From the NCBI RefSeq assembly GCF_003431325.1, contig NZ_CP010515.1, positions 186,001-250,000 of the forward strand: a stretch of DNA of 64,000 nucleotides, in the 5' to 3' direction. The notes below the pieces were generated by a model. That model searched no databases. It was not told where the DNA came from and saw nothing but the letters and a program-made list of their open reading frames with translations. Origin of the DNA: Acidilobus sp. 7A. Lineage in GTDB: Archaea; Thermoproteota; Thermoprotei_A; Sulfolobales; Acidilobaceae. Of the stretch, positions 41,797-49,518 are shown piece by piece; the stretch's first letter is position 1, and every line of letters begins with the position of its first letter. The translations under genes were made by a program, and so were the position numbers.

Positions 41797-43068
41797 GCCC
41801 CTCCACTCGTACCTCTTTATTATAAGCTTAGGCAGGGAGAGGAGGCCTGCGACCAGGTATATCGCTATGGCGGCGGGCAGCGGCCTAACCTGCCTGCCAG
41901 CCTTTGAGATGGCGCTTACGTAGTAGGCCGCGCTCGGCAGGAACCAGGCGGCCGACCACGCTAAGGTCCAGGTCAGAAGCTGAGGGTGAAGCCTCGCCAC
42001 AGCGAGTATGCCGAGCCAGGGCGTTAGCAGGTAGCCCCAGGCTGGCATTATTAGGAAGAGCAGAAGGGGCCAGGTGTTCCTAACCCCCCTGAGCGCAGTG
42101 AACGTGGCCAGCATGGAGCCCCTCACCCACCTCTCCTTCTGCCTTATGACGGCGGCCAGGGACGTCAGCGGCTCCTCAAGCACCGGGGCCCCCTCGACGA
42201 AGGCTATACTCTTGCCCCTCCCCATGAGCTTCGCAGAGAGGTCCAGGTCCTCTGTGGGCGCCCAGGGCGTCCAGAGGCCCACCTCCTCCAGGTCCTCCCT
42301 CCTGACGAAGTACCCTGTGCCAGTTATCCAGGCAGAGCCCGCGAAGCCAATTAGGGCCGGCGCCAGCACCCTGTTGTAGAGGGCCATCTCGGCCCCCTGG
42401 CCCCTTATGTAGGCCCCAGCGAAGGTCCTCTTAGCCTCGGGGGGCATGACAAGCTCCCTGGGCATCTGGGCGGCCGCGAAGCCCAGGCTGATGGCCCTGA
42501 CGGCCCTCGATATCATGTCCGGGGGCGCCGCCCCGTCAGCGTCAAGAACCCCTATGACGTCGCCCTCGGCCAGGCTGAAGGCCCTGTTGAGGGCTACCGG
42601 CTTGCCCCTCGCCCTCCCGTCGCCGAGGGACAGCTTGACCCTCACCCCGTTTACGGCGGCCTCGGCCCCGTCCACCTTCCTGAGCCCAAGCCTCGCCAGG
42701 GGCCCGTCAAGGGTAGGGTCGTCGGGCTCCCCAGCGATTATCACCTCATAGAGGTCCTTTTCATAGTCCTGTGCAAGGAGGGAGTTAACAGTCCTGAGGA
42801 GCCTCTCGCCCTCCCTGTACGTCGGAACTATTACTGAGACCCTGGGCCTCTCAGGGAGGTGCTGGGCGGCGCTGAGGGGCCTGCCCCTGGGGAGGCCGTG
42901 AAATATTATGACGAGCTCAACCACGAGCGCCAGTCCGACCGTTATTGCGCTCCCTGCGGCGTAGGCCATGAGGGCCTTCGAGGCTGAGAGCGTGAGGTGG
43001 ATGCTCTGCAGGTACTGGTGGAAGGTGCTTATGATCTGCTGGCTGCTGAGCGTCGTCAGGTCACTCAA
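41785..43068 (-). CDS. Membrane glycosyltransferase family 2 (processive type)
   Basis: 427 residues. One N-terminal TM (AYAAGSAITVGLALVVELVI), then a GT-A domain with SVIVPTYREGERLLRTVNSL, the DxD motif in GVLDADGAAPPD, ED in PTEDLDLSAKL and QKERWVRG (the Q-x-x-R-W motif of cellulose/hyaluronan synthase-like enzymes). Three or four C-terminal TM helices follow. It probably builds or exports a surface polysaccharide or glycolipid. It is convergent with the epimerase gene (12-nt overlap). The spacer to 43198 has an AT-rich promoter box near 43100-43115. Confidence 0.87.
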   Translation of the reverse strand: MSDLTTLSSQQIISTFHQYLQSIHLTLSASKALMAYAAGSAITVGLALVVELVIIFHGLPRGRPLSAAQHLPERPRVSVIVPTYREGERLLRTVNSLLAQDYEKDLYEVIIAGEPDDPTLDGPLARLGLRKVDGAEAAVNGVRVKLSLGDGRARGKPVALNRAFSLAEGDVIGVLDADGAAPPDMISRAVRAISLGFAAAQMPRELVMPPEAKRTFAGAYIRGQGAEMALYNRVLAPALIGFAGSAWITGTGYFVRREDLEEVGLWTPWAPTEDLDLSAKLMGRGKSIAFVEGAPVLEEPLTSLAAVIRQKERWVRGSMLATFTALRGVRNTWPLLLFLIMPAWGYLLTPWLGILAVARLHPQLLTWTLAWSAAWFLPSAAYYVSAISKAGRQVRPLPAAIAIYLVAGLLSLPKLIIKRYEWRGSRS

Positions 43069-43157
43069 AGCAACCCCCTTTCGCCCTCATCTGGGCAGCC
43101 TTAAACTTAAAAGCGTTGAGGCCCTTTCGACTAAGCTTAAAAAGGTAGCTATATTAT

Positions 43158-43178
43158 ATTAACTAAAAATAAAATAAG
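43158..43178 (-). terminator. T-rich transcription stop after DUF5320-like gene
   Basis: The minus strand reads CCTTATTTTATTTTTAGTTA about 20-40 nt after the stop codon at 43199. Archaeal terminators are T-rich runs with little need of a hairpin, so this is a likely end for the small W-rich protein's mRNA. Confidence 0.4.
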
Positions 43179-43198
43179 GTAGACCGGCGCCCGAGCTG

Positions 43199-43453
43199 TT
43201 ATGCCTGCTGGCCGGACTTCAGCTCAGATATCCTCTTGTCTACTGCCCTCAGCTCCTCATCCAGCCACGACCTGAGGTCCTCAAGGTAGAGCCTGTAGGC
43301 CTGCAGGCTCCTCAGCTCGGACTCCCTGTCATACACGGGCACCGCTGCCCAGTAGGTCCATCCAGGCCTCTCCCACGGCGGCAGGTACGCGAAGGGCCCG
43401 TGCCCAGGCCAGGGTCCTGCCCACGAGCGCCTCCACCAGCCCATATCGCTCAC
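43199..43453 (-). CDS. DUF5320-like small protein, Trp/Gly-rich N terminus
   Basis: 84 residues. The N-terminal 40 residues are rich in Trp, Gly and Pro (GWWRRSWAGPWPGHGPFAYL), and the C-terminal half is a coiled coil (ELRSLQAYRLYLEDLRSWLDEELRAVDKRISEL). This layout fits DUF5320-like proteins, which often sit near Fe-S or NifX-type genes, but no partner is adjacent. GTG 43453 is the start. Function is unknown. Confidence 0.65.
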   Translation of the reverse strand: MSDMGWWRRSWAGPWPGHGPFAYLPPWERPGWTYWAAVPVYDRESELRSLQAYRLYLEDLRSWLDEELRAVDKRISELKSGQQA

Positions 43454-43594
43454 CCGACTCGAATATACGATACAGGCCTATTAAGCTTTTCTGTCGCAGC
43501 TCAGGGAAGTCTGAGGGCCAGGTACATGAAAAATATATAGACATGCAGGGCCACAAGCTGGACGGGACTGTATGCAAGCTGCAGGTGGTGCGCC

Positions 43595-44269
43595 TTGCTT
43601 TCAAGGGTCAAGGTGTCCTTTGAGAGCGTGACGAGAGACGACAGGGAGGCCGTGCTATCGATGCTAAGGGGGGCGCCTGAGCTGGCTCACGTGAACATAG
43701 AGCCAACCTTTGACAGGTGGCTCAGGGAGGGGCTCTTCATAAAGGCGGTTGACGCGGACAACAGGATAGTCGGCGTTATACATGCCAGGCAGCTCGAGGA
43801 CTCCTACTGGCTCGAGGGCATAGCCGTTAGCAACGACATAAGGAGGAAGGGGGTGGGGAGGCAGCTGGCCCTCCACGTCATTGAGCTCACGGGGGGCAGG
43901 ACCTTCAGGGTCATGGCAAGCGAGAGGAACGTGCCCTCGAACGCCCTGGCGCTGTCGCTCGGCTTCAAGGAGGTGGACAGGGTGTACTTCTCTGACGGCG
44001 CCTCGTACTCAGCCCCGGAGCTGGCCTCGAGGCTTGGCCTCTCCCAGGGGGGAGCCGACGACCTGCCGGGCCCGGGGTTCGTGGACTCCTGGACCTGGAG
44101 GCCGATAGCGCTCTACAGGGGCAGGACCTTCAGGGGCAGCGGGGTCGTAGTGCTTGAGACAGACCCGCCCTTCTTCGCCGCGGGCGACGCTGAGGGCTAC
44201 AGGAGGTTCTCAAGGCAGAGGGGGAGCTACTCGGAGGCATTCATAGTTTACGAGCTGAGAAAGCCTTAG
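43595..44269 (+). CDS. GNAT family N-acetyltransferase
   Basis: 224 residues. The GNAT core is IAVSNDIRRKGVGRQLALHVI (motif A, RRxGxG) followed by FRVMASERNVPSNALALSLGFKEVDR. The C-terminal ~70 residues (PGFVDSWTWRPIALYRGRTF...) form an extra domain seen in other archaeal members. Substrate is unknown. The 3' end overlaps the convergent GT4 gene by 4 nt. It lies among surface-glycan genes, but the link is only positional. Confidence 0.8.
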   Translation: MLSRVKVSFESVTRDDREAVLSMLRGAPELAHVNIEPTFDRWLREGLFIKAVDADNRIVGVIHARQLEDSYWLEGIAVSNDIRRKGVGRQLALHVIELTGGRTFRVMASERNVPSNALALSLGFKEVDRVYFSDGASYSAPELASRLGLSQGGADDLPGPGFVDSWTWRPIALYRGRTFRGSGVVVLETDPPFFAAGDAEGYRRFSRQRGSYSEAFIVYELRKP

Positions 44270-45276
44270 AGGAACAGCGCCAGAGCCACGGCCCCAACTG
44301 CCGCCTGGAGGCACATGAGGCCTATTGTCACGCCGCGCTCCGTGGCCCTGCCCCTGAGGGCCCTCTGGAGCCTCAGCATCACGTGAGTTAAGCTGTAGGA
44401 CCTGTCGTAGGGAGGGCTCAGGGAGCCGTCGCCGTTTACAACGCCGAAGTTCTCCTTGTAGACGCCGTGGGACAGCCCCCTGACGAAGAGGATAAGCTCA
44501 ACGTAGTAGAGCAGGTACATGAAGAGGCCGAAGGCAGCTATGTCGCCGAGGACCACTACGCCGGCGTAGTAGGCCCCCACGGCGTACGTCATGGTGTTCC
44601 CCGGGAACACCTTGGCTGGGTACCAGTTGTATATTAGGAAGCCCAGGAGGCCGGCCACCATTATGAGGGAGAGGTAGGCCGTCATCCAGAGGCCCTTGGC
44701 TATGGCAAAGGCCGCCGTGAAGGAGTACAGCATGACCCCCATGCCTGCCTCGAGGCCGTTGTAGCCGGCTATCATGTTGTAGGCGTTTGAGGCGCCCATA
44801 ACTCCTATAGGCACTACTACCAGGGGGAAGAGTAGGCCCAGGTATATCTCGTGGAGTATCGGCACGTGGACTATGTACCCGTTGTACTTGGCTATCATGA
44901 GGGGCAGGGCCGCCGGTATGGTTGAGAGCACCCTAACGAGGGGCGGTATGCCCTTCTTCCACCCCAGTATGTCATCTAGGAGCCCAATGAGGCCTGTGAG
45001 CATGAGCAGGGAGACCATTGAGAAGATGGGCAGGGGCTCGTATGGCGACCCGTTGACGAAGGTGTTTATGGCCTCCATGACAAGGAGGCCCAGGGCCACG
45101 CCAACTATGACCCAGAGCCCTCCAGCCTCAGCCGCCTTCCTCCTGTCGGCCTTGTTCATGTCAGACCCAACGAGGCCCCTGGACCTCGCGACCTCTATCC
45201 ACGGGGGCTCGAAGGCCACCACTGAGCCGAAGGCGACCAGCGAAGATATCAGCGCCACAAGGGCCTCCTGAAGCAA
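44266..45276 (-). CDS. UDP-GlcNAc:dolichyl-phosphate GlcNAc-1-P transferase (DPAGT1/AglH-like)
   Basis: 336 residues with about ten TM helices. Motifs of the GPT/MraY family are DMNKADRRKAAEAGGLWVI, LIGLLDDILGWKKG (the DD Mg site), GASNAYNMIAGYNGLEAGMG and NWYPAKVFPGNTMTYAVGA. It transfers GlcNAc-1-P to dolichyl phosphate, the first step of lipid-linked oligosaccharide synthesis for N-glycans. The many sequons in nearby surface proteins fit. It probably works before the Alg14/13-like enzyme at 39878-40867. Confidence 0.9.
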   Translation of the reverse strand: MLQEALVALISSLVAFGSVVAFEPPWIEVARSRGLVGSDMNKADRRKAAEAGGLWVIVGVALGLLVMEAINTFVNGSPYEPLPIFSMVSLLMLTGLIGLLDDILGWKKGIPPLVRVLSTIPAALPLMIAKYNGYIVHVPILHEIYLGLLFPLVVVPIGVMGASNAYNMIAGYNGLEAGMGVMLYSFTAAFAIAKGLWMTAYLSLIMVAGLLGFLIYNWYPAKVFPGNTMTYAVGAYYAGVVVLGDIAAFGLFMYLLYYVELILFVRGLSHGVYKENFGVVNGDGSLSPPYDRSYSLTHVMLRLQRALRGRATERGVTIGLMCLQAAVGAVALALFL

Positions 45277-45320
45277 ACGCGTCAGCCCCAGGGCATCAGG
45301 CCCCTTGGCATTTTATTTAA

Positions 45321-46259
45321 TCATGGACAGGAGCCCAGTGGCACGCCTATCTCCTTGGCCCTCTCTATCACCCTGGCAGGCAGCGATGACACTTCAAAGC
45401 AGGGCCTTGACCTCACGTCCTCCTCAATCATCCTGAGGCCCACCTCCCTCAGGTCGTCCGTGCCGTAGAGCTCCCTGGCCCTCCGCCTCACGGCCTTCAT
45501 GGCCACCTCGACGCCCTGGGAGGAGGCTATGGAGTGGAACCCCACGTCCCTGGAGAGCCTCTTCCGCGCCAAAACCTCGGGCCTCCTGACCCCCGTGAGG
45601 TGAAGCCCCAGAGGGGCCGAGGAAAGCCTCCTCCTGAAGTAGTAAGGTGGAGCAAAGAGGTAATCGTCTCTGCCATCCCAGAGGTACTTAAGCCTCCTGG
45701 AGTAGGTAAAGGCGAAGTGCTCCTCGTGATACCTGTCAGCCCTGCACCTGTGGCTCAGGTCTCCGCAGAGCGTTATGAAGGGCCAGTAGAGGAGCACATA
45801 CTTGTCCCTCCCCTCACCCTCCACGAAGGTCCTGAGGAGCTTCCCAAGTCCCTCAAAGGCTATGAAGTCCGAGTCCCACATGAGGACGTAGCGGTACTTA
45901 GACTCCCTGAGGGCCAGTCCCTTAGCCTCTGCCCAACCCTGGGGAGGGTACTGCCTCACAACCCTAATACCAAGCCCTGACCTGGCCTCCTCAAGCGCCT
46001 TCTCAGTTTCGTCCCAGGGGTCGGAGGAGTCAACGACCAGGACCTCGTCAGCCATTGAGGCGGCGTCCTCGAGGGCTAGGGGGAGCCAGTCGGGGTCGTT
46101 GTAAACTAAGACTGCAGCGGTTATGCCAAGGGGTCTTCCCTCCCTTGAGGGGCTCACTAGCCTGAGGCCGCTCGCGATATAGGCTAAGGCGTTATAAGTG
46201 GCCCACGTGACCCTTCTGCCCAGCAGCCTCCTAAGCCACTTAACTGCGACGGTTGCCAA
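45321..46259 (-). CDS. Glycosyltransferase family 2, cytosolic
   Basis: About 312 residues. ITAAVLVYNDPDWLPLALEDA, DEVLVVDSSDPWDETEKAL and the DxD in YVLMWDSDFIAFEG mark a GT-A fold. The C-terminal part (FHSIASSQGVEVAMKAVRRRARELYG) matches other archaeal GT2 proteins. I use TTG 46259: a strong TATA box, TTTAAACTTAA (about 46288-46298), lies just upstream, so the longer frame to 46385 is probably untranslated. It likely adds a sugar to a surface glycan. The spacer 46260-46454 has only this promoter. Confidence 0.82.
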   Translation of the reverse strand: MATVAVKWLRRLLGRRVTWATYNALAYIASGLRLVSPSREGRPLGITAAVLVYNDPDWLPLALEDAASMADEVLVVDSSDPWDETEKALEEARSGLGIRVVRQYPPQGWAEAKGLALRESKYRYVLMWDSDFIAFEGLGKLLRTFVEGEGRDKYVLLYWPFITLCGDLSHRCRADRYHEEHFAFTYSRRLKYLWDGRDDYLFAPPYYFRRRLSSAPLGLHLTGVRRPEVLARKRLSRDVGFHSIASSQGVEVAMKAVRRRARELYGTDDLREVGLRMIEEDVRSRPCFEVSSLPARVIERAKEIGVPLGSCP

Positions 46260-46454
46260 GGCTCCCTGGCCGTTGAAAGGCTGACGGTTAAGTTTAAATC
46301 CATATGAAAGCTCGTACTGCTGTGCCTTGTGATCCGCGCGGAGATGTCCCTCCGCTGGCGGCGCTGAGGGCGTCCACAGGTGCAATCAAGTGCCGTTAGC
46401 AGGGGGGCTCACAGATTAATAGTCCAGCCGTTCCAGGCCAGCTGGGACTAGCCG

Positions 46455-46898
46455 TTGGAGTGGGACAGCGTCATCAGGGTTGTCCTCTCAATGCCGCCCC
46501 ACAGGGACCTGGCGCTTGCAAAGCTCAGCGTCCCAAGGCCCCAGGCCTCCGGCTTCAGGAGGAGGTGGCTGGCGGAGCCCAGGGGGCAGAGGGCCGACTG
46601 GGAGAGGGTGATGCCTGACGGCAGGTCCATACACGTGAGGGAGTACAGGGACTTCTACCTTGTGCACTGGGACGTTGCCTCCCCCTCAAGGAGCGCCGTG
46701 AAGCACCTGGTCTACGACGCGCCGCACTGGCTTGTCATAGCGGCGGCCGCGGGCCTCACCGCCCTTGGGGCCCTGATGGGTCCAGGGGCCAAGGTCAGCG
46801 CGCTCGGCAGCCTGATGGCTTTTGGGAGGGTGCTTCTCAGCTACAGAAGGCCCCAGGCCGTCGAGGCGCTCGTCACGCCCCTGATGACTACGGGCTGA
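46455..46898 (+). CDS. Membrane-associated protein, paralogue of 32134-32508, unknown function
   Basis: 147 residues from TTG 46455. The first ~90 residues contain RADWERVMPDGRSIHVREYR and YLVHWDVASPSRSAVKHLVY, alignable with the smaller protein at 32134-32508. Two hydrophobic segments follow (WLVIAAAAGLTALGALM and VSALGSLMAFGRVLLSY), so it is probably membrane-bound. No known domain is recognised. It is 5 nt upstream of sfsA and likely co-transcribed. Confidence 0.68.
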   Translation: MEWDSVIRVVLSMPPHRDLALAKLSVPRPQASGFRRRWLAEPRGQRADWERVMPDGRSIHVREYRDFYLVHWDVASPSRSAVKHLVYDAPHWLVIAAAAGLTALGALMGPGAKVSALGSLMAFGRVLLSYRRPQAVEALVTPLMTTG

Positions 46899-46903
46899 GC
46901 TCA

Positions 46904-47644
46904 GTGGTTGTTAGCCCCGAGCTGCTCAAGTATGGCCCTGGGCCAGGCTCAGAGGTCCTCGAGGTCCCGGGACCCCTGAGCGAGGCCGTCGTAAGGAGGA
47001 GGGTTAACAGGTTCCTCGTTGAGCTCCAGGACGGCAGGCCCTGTCACCTTCACGACCCTGGGAGGCTGCAGGATCTCATCTACCCCGGCGCCAGGGTGCT
47101 CGTGAGGCCCACCAGGGGCGTCAGGACGAGCTGCTCAGTGACGGCCTCCTGGGCCGGCGAGGCCGCCGGGTGGGTCCTGATAGACAGCAGGTTCCACTCT
47201 GACGTAGCGGCAAGGTTCCTGCCCCCGGGCGCCGAGAGGGAGGTGCGGGTCGGGCGCAGTAGGCTCGACTTCAGGCTGGGCGACGTCTACGTTGAGGTCA
47301 AGGGCTGCACGCTGGCCAAGGGCGGCGTGGCGCTCTTCCCTGACGCCCCAACCGAGAGGGGGGCCAGGCACGTGCGCGAGCTCGAGGAGCTGGCCTCCAG
47401 CGGCCACGGGGCCATGCTGATGGTCCTTGATATGAGGAGCGACGCCACGTGTTTCTCCCCTAACTGGGAGACGGACCCCAAGTTCGCGGGGGCGTTACTT
47501 GAGGCCCTCCGCAAGGGGGTCGCTCTGAGGGTTCTCAAGTTTGCCTTCAGGCCGCCGCACCTCATTTATATTGGCGACATAGGTCTCTGCCCAGGGGCCC
47601 TGTTTAAAGGGGCCGGGGCGCAGCCGAGGCAGGGGCTGCCTTGA
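46904..47644 (+). CDS. sfsA: SfsA family protein
   Basis: 246 residues. The SfsA signature pieces are VNRFLVELQDGRPCHLHDPGRL in the N-terminal OB-like part, and VYVEVKGCTLAKGGVALFPD followed by PTERGARHVREL in the nuclease-like C-terminal part (D/E-V-K motif of PD-(D/E)xK-type folds). The E. coli protein was named for sugar fermentation stimulation; its biochemical role is still unclear, with DNA binding reported. Overlaps the next gene by 4 nt. Confidence 0.92.
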   Translation: MVVSPELLKYGPGPGSEVLEVPGPLSEAVVRRRVNRFLVELQDGRPCHLHDPGRLQDLIYPGARVLVRPTRGVRTSCSVTASWAGEAAGWVLIDSRFHSDVAARFLPPGAEREVRVGRSRLDFRLGDVYVEVKGCTLAKGGVALFPDAPTERGARHVRELEELASSGHGAMLMVLDMRSDATCFSPNWETDPKFAGALLEALRKGVALRVLKFAFRPPHLIYIGDIGLCPGALFKGAGAQPRQGLP

Positions 47645-48006
47645 GGGTCTGCGTCGCAGTTGACAAGGACGGCAAGGTAGTGGTGTCGTCAAGGGCTGAG
47701 CTGATGGCGCTGGGGGAGCTTGATGGGAACTCCGTCAGGGTTGAGAAAACAGTTGGCAACCCAGCCCTCAGGGCCAGGGAGAGGAGGCCCACCTTCATAA
47801 GGGCCTGCGGTGAGGCTGGGGCTGAGGCCGTGATAGCAGCCCACGGCTCCTTCTGCGTGCCGTCCTTCGCTGAGGCCAGGAGGCTCGGCCTGAAGCTAAT
47901 GGTTGGCGACGGCCCTGCAGGAAGCCTAAGCCTGAGGAGGGCGGGCCCCTGGGAGGCCATGTACTCGAGCGCGCTGGCAGTCGCCGAGAGGCTCAGAGGG
48001 CACTAG
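47641..48006 (+). CDS. NifX/NifB-type dinitrogenase cofactor-domain protein
   Basis: 121 residues from TTG 47641. VCVAVDKDGKVVVSSRAEL starts the RNase H-like NifX fold, with ALRARERRPTFIRACGEAGAEAVIAAHGSFC and LKLMVGDGPAG in the usual places. The family binds Fe-S or Fe-Mo precursors in nitrogenase maturation, but most archaeal members occur without nitrogenase, so the function here is open. It is coupled to sfsA by a 4-nt overlap. Confidence 0.75.
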   Translation: MRVCVAVDKDGKVVVSSRAELMALGELDGNSVRVEKTVGNPALRARERRPTFIRACGEAGAEAVIAAHGSFCVPSFAEARRLGLKLMVGDGPAGSLSLRRAGPWEAMYSSALAVAERLRGH

Positions 48007-48007
48007 C

Positions 48008-49357
48008 TTACCTGCCAAGGATAAGCTCCTCCAGGAGCCCCCTGACCCTGGTTATGTCAATGATCCCCATGTCGCCCCTGCTCACCGTGCCCTCAGGGTC
48101 ATACACTGAGAGCACCCCGAGCCAGTCGTGCATGGAGTCGTCAGGCCCCTTGTCGTTCCTGTCCATGTAGTTGGAGGGCCAGCCGACTGTGCCTATGGGC
48201 CTCCAGTTGAGGTCGTCAAGGTAGACCGTGAGGTCAGGGGCGTCGCCCCTGGCCACCGGGTATATCTCCTGCGGCTCGTAGGCCTCGTTCCTCCACGCCT
48301 CGCCGTTGGGCCCCCTTATCCTTGAGACTGCCTGCTTGACCTCCTTCACAAGGCCCTCAAGCTCCTCCCTGCCCACTATGCCGTGGGGCTCCCTGCCCCT
48401 CACGTTGAAGAAGAAGCGGGAGTAGTAGCCTCCCCAGGCCCACACCCTCGTGTGGTCCCAGTCTATCATGTCAAAGGTCAGGTCCTGGCCCGGCGCCCTG
48501 GGCCTCTCCCTGAGCTTAAGGTAGCCCTCCTCCTCGAGCCACTGGTTTATGGCGAAGGCCCCGTGCATGGACTTAGTGCCGTGGTCGCTCGCTATTACAA
48601 CTATAGAGTCCTTGAGTGGGCCCCTCACCATGTCCTCAAGCCAGGAGTCCACCACGCTGTAGACCTCAGGTATGGCCCTGCTGTAGACCTCGTGGTAGGT
48701 GTGCCTCGGGTGCCTCTCGTCGAAGTACTTCCAGAAGGCGTGGTGGGCCCTGTCCACGCCTATCTCAACGTATATGAAGGCGTCCCAGGCCCTCCTCTCA
48801 GCTAGGTACTTAACTATCCTGCCGTGGTTCTCCACCATTGAGAGCAGGTCGAGCCTCGCCCTGTCCCTGTCCTCGGTCCTGAAGACTATGTCAAAGATGG
48901 GGTCCCCTACCTGGGACTCGAGATCCTGCTTCAGCCACGGCGGCCACGTGTAGGGCCTCTGGGGCCCTGGGGTGTTGAAGTCCGTCACCATGAAGCCGTT
49001 AACGGGCTTAGGGGGGTAGGTGGGGGGCACGCCGAAGAGGCCGAACCTCAGCCCCCTCCTGCCCAGGTCGTCCCATATGGCCGGCTCCCTCACGTCCTGG
49101 GATGTCACTACGTAGGAGTCAAATGTGCCCGGCCTCCTGTGCCTGAAGCCGTAGACACCCAGCTCCCCGGGGCTCTTCCCCGTGAACATGACCATCCAGG
49201 CCGGCACGGTTATAGGCGGGTGGCATGTTCTCATGAGGTAGCGGGCTGATTCCTCAACTAGGCCCCTTATGAACTTGAAGCCTCCCCCGTCGTGGCCCTC
49301 GTAGAGCACGTAGGGGGGCAGGGAGTCAAGGCCCAGCACGAACAGCCTCCTTGGCAA
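48008..49357 (-). CDS. Alkaline phosphatase superfamily phosphodiesterase
   Basis: About 449 residues. The metal-binding motifs of the nucleotide pyrophosphatase/phosphodiesterase type are RLFVLGLDSLPPYVLY at the N terminus, WMVMFTGKSPGELGVYGF (Thr nucleophile), EIGVDRAHHAFWKYFD and VIASDHGTKSMHG near the middle. No signal peptide is seen, so it is probably cytosolic. The substrate may be a nucleotide sugar or phosphodiester. I use TTG 49357 because GAGGAGCC and a TATA-like TTTTTAACTT (about 49385-49396) precede it; the longer frame to 49453 is unlikely. Confidence 0.83.
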   Translation of the reverse strand: MPRRLFVLGLDSLPPYVLYEGHDGGGFKFIRGLVEESARYLMRTCHPPITVPAWMVMFTGKSPGELGVYGFRHRRPGTFDSYVVTSQDVREPAIWDDLGRRGLRFGLFGVPPTYPPKPVNGFMVTDFNTPGPQRPYTWPPWLKQDLESQVGDPIFDIVFRTEDRDRARLDLLSMVENHGRIVKYLAERRAWDAFIYVEIGVDRAHHAFWKYFDERHPRHTYHEVYSRAIPEVYSVVDSWLEDMVRGPLKDSIVVIASDHGTKSMHGAFAINQWLEEEGYLKLRERPRAPGQDLTFDMIDWDHTRVWAWGGYYSRFFFNVRGREPHGIVGREELEGLVKEVKQAVSRIRGPNGEAWRNEAYEPQEIYPVARGDAPDLTVYLDDLNWRPIGTVGWPSNYMDRNDKGPDDSMHDWLGVLSVYDPEGTVSRGDMGIIDITRVRGLLEELILGR

Positions 49358-49518
49358 GGCTCCTCGCCTGCGGGGGGAGGCGGGGAAGTTAAAAAGGCAC
49401 CGAAGGCGCGCGGGGTAGCGCTGAAAGCAGAGAGAAGGGGACAACAGCAGCAAGAAAACGTGAAGGAAGAAGGGAAAAAAGAAGAAAATAAAGATAGAGT
49501 TAGGCTAAGCTGTGGCCC

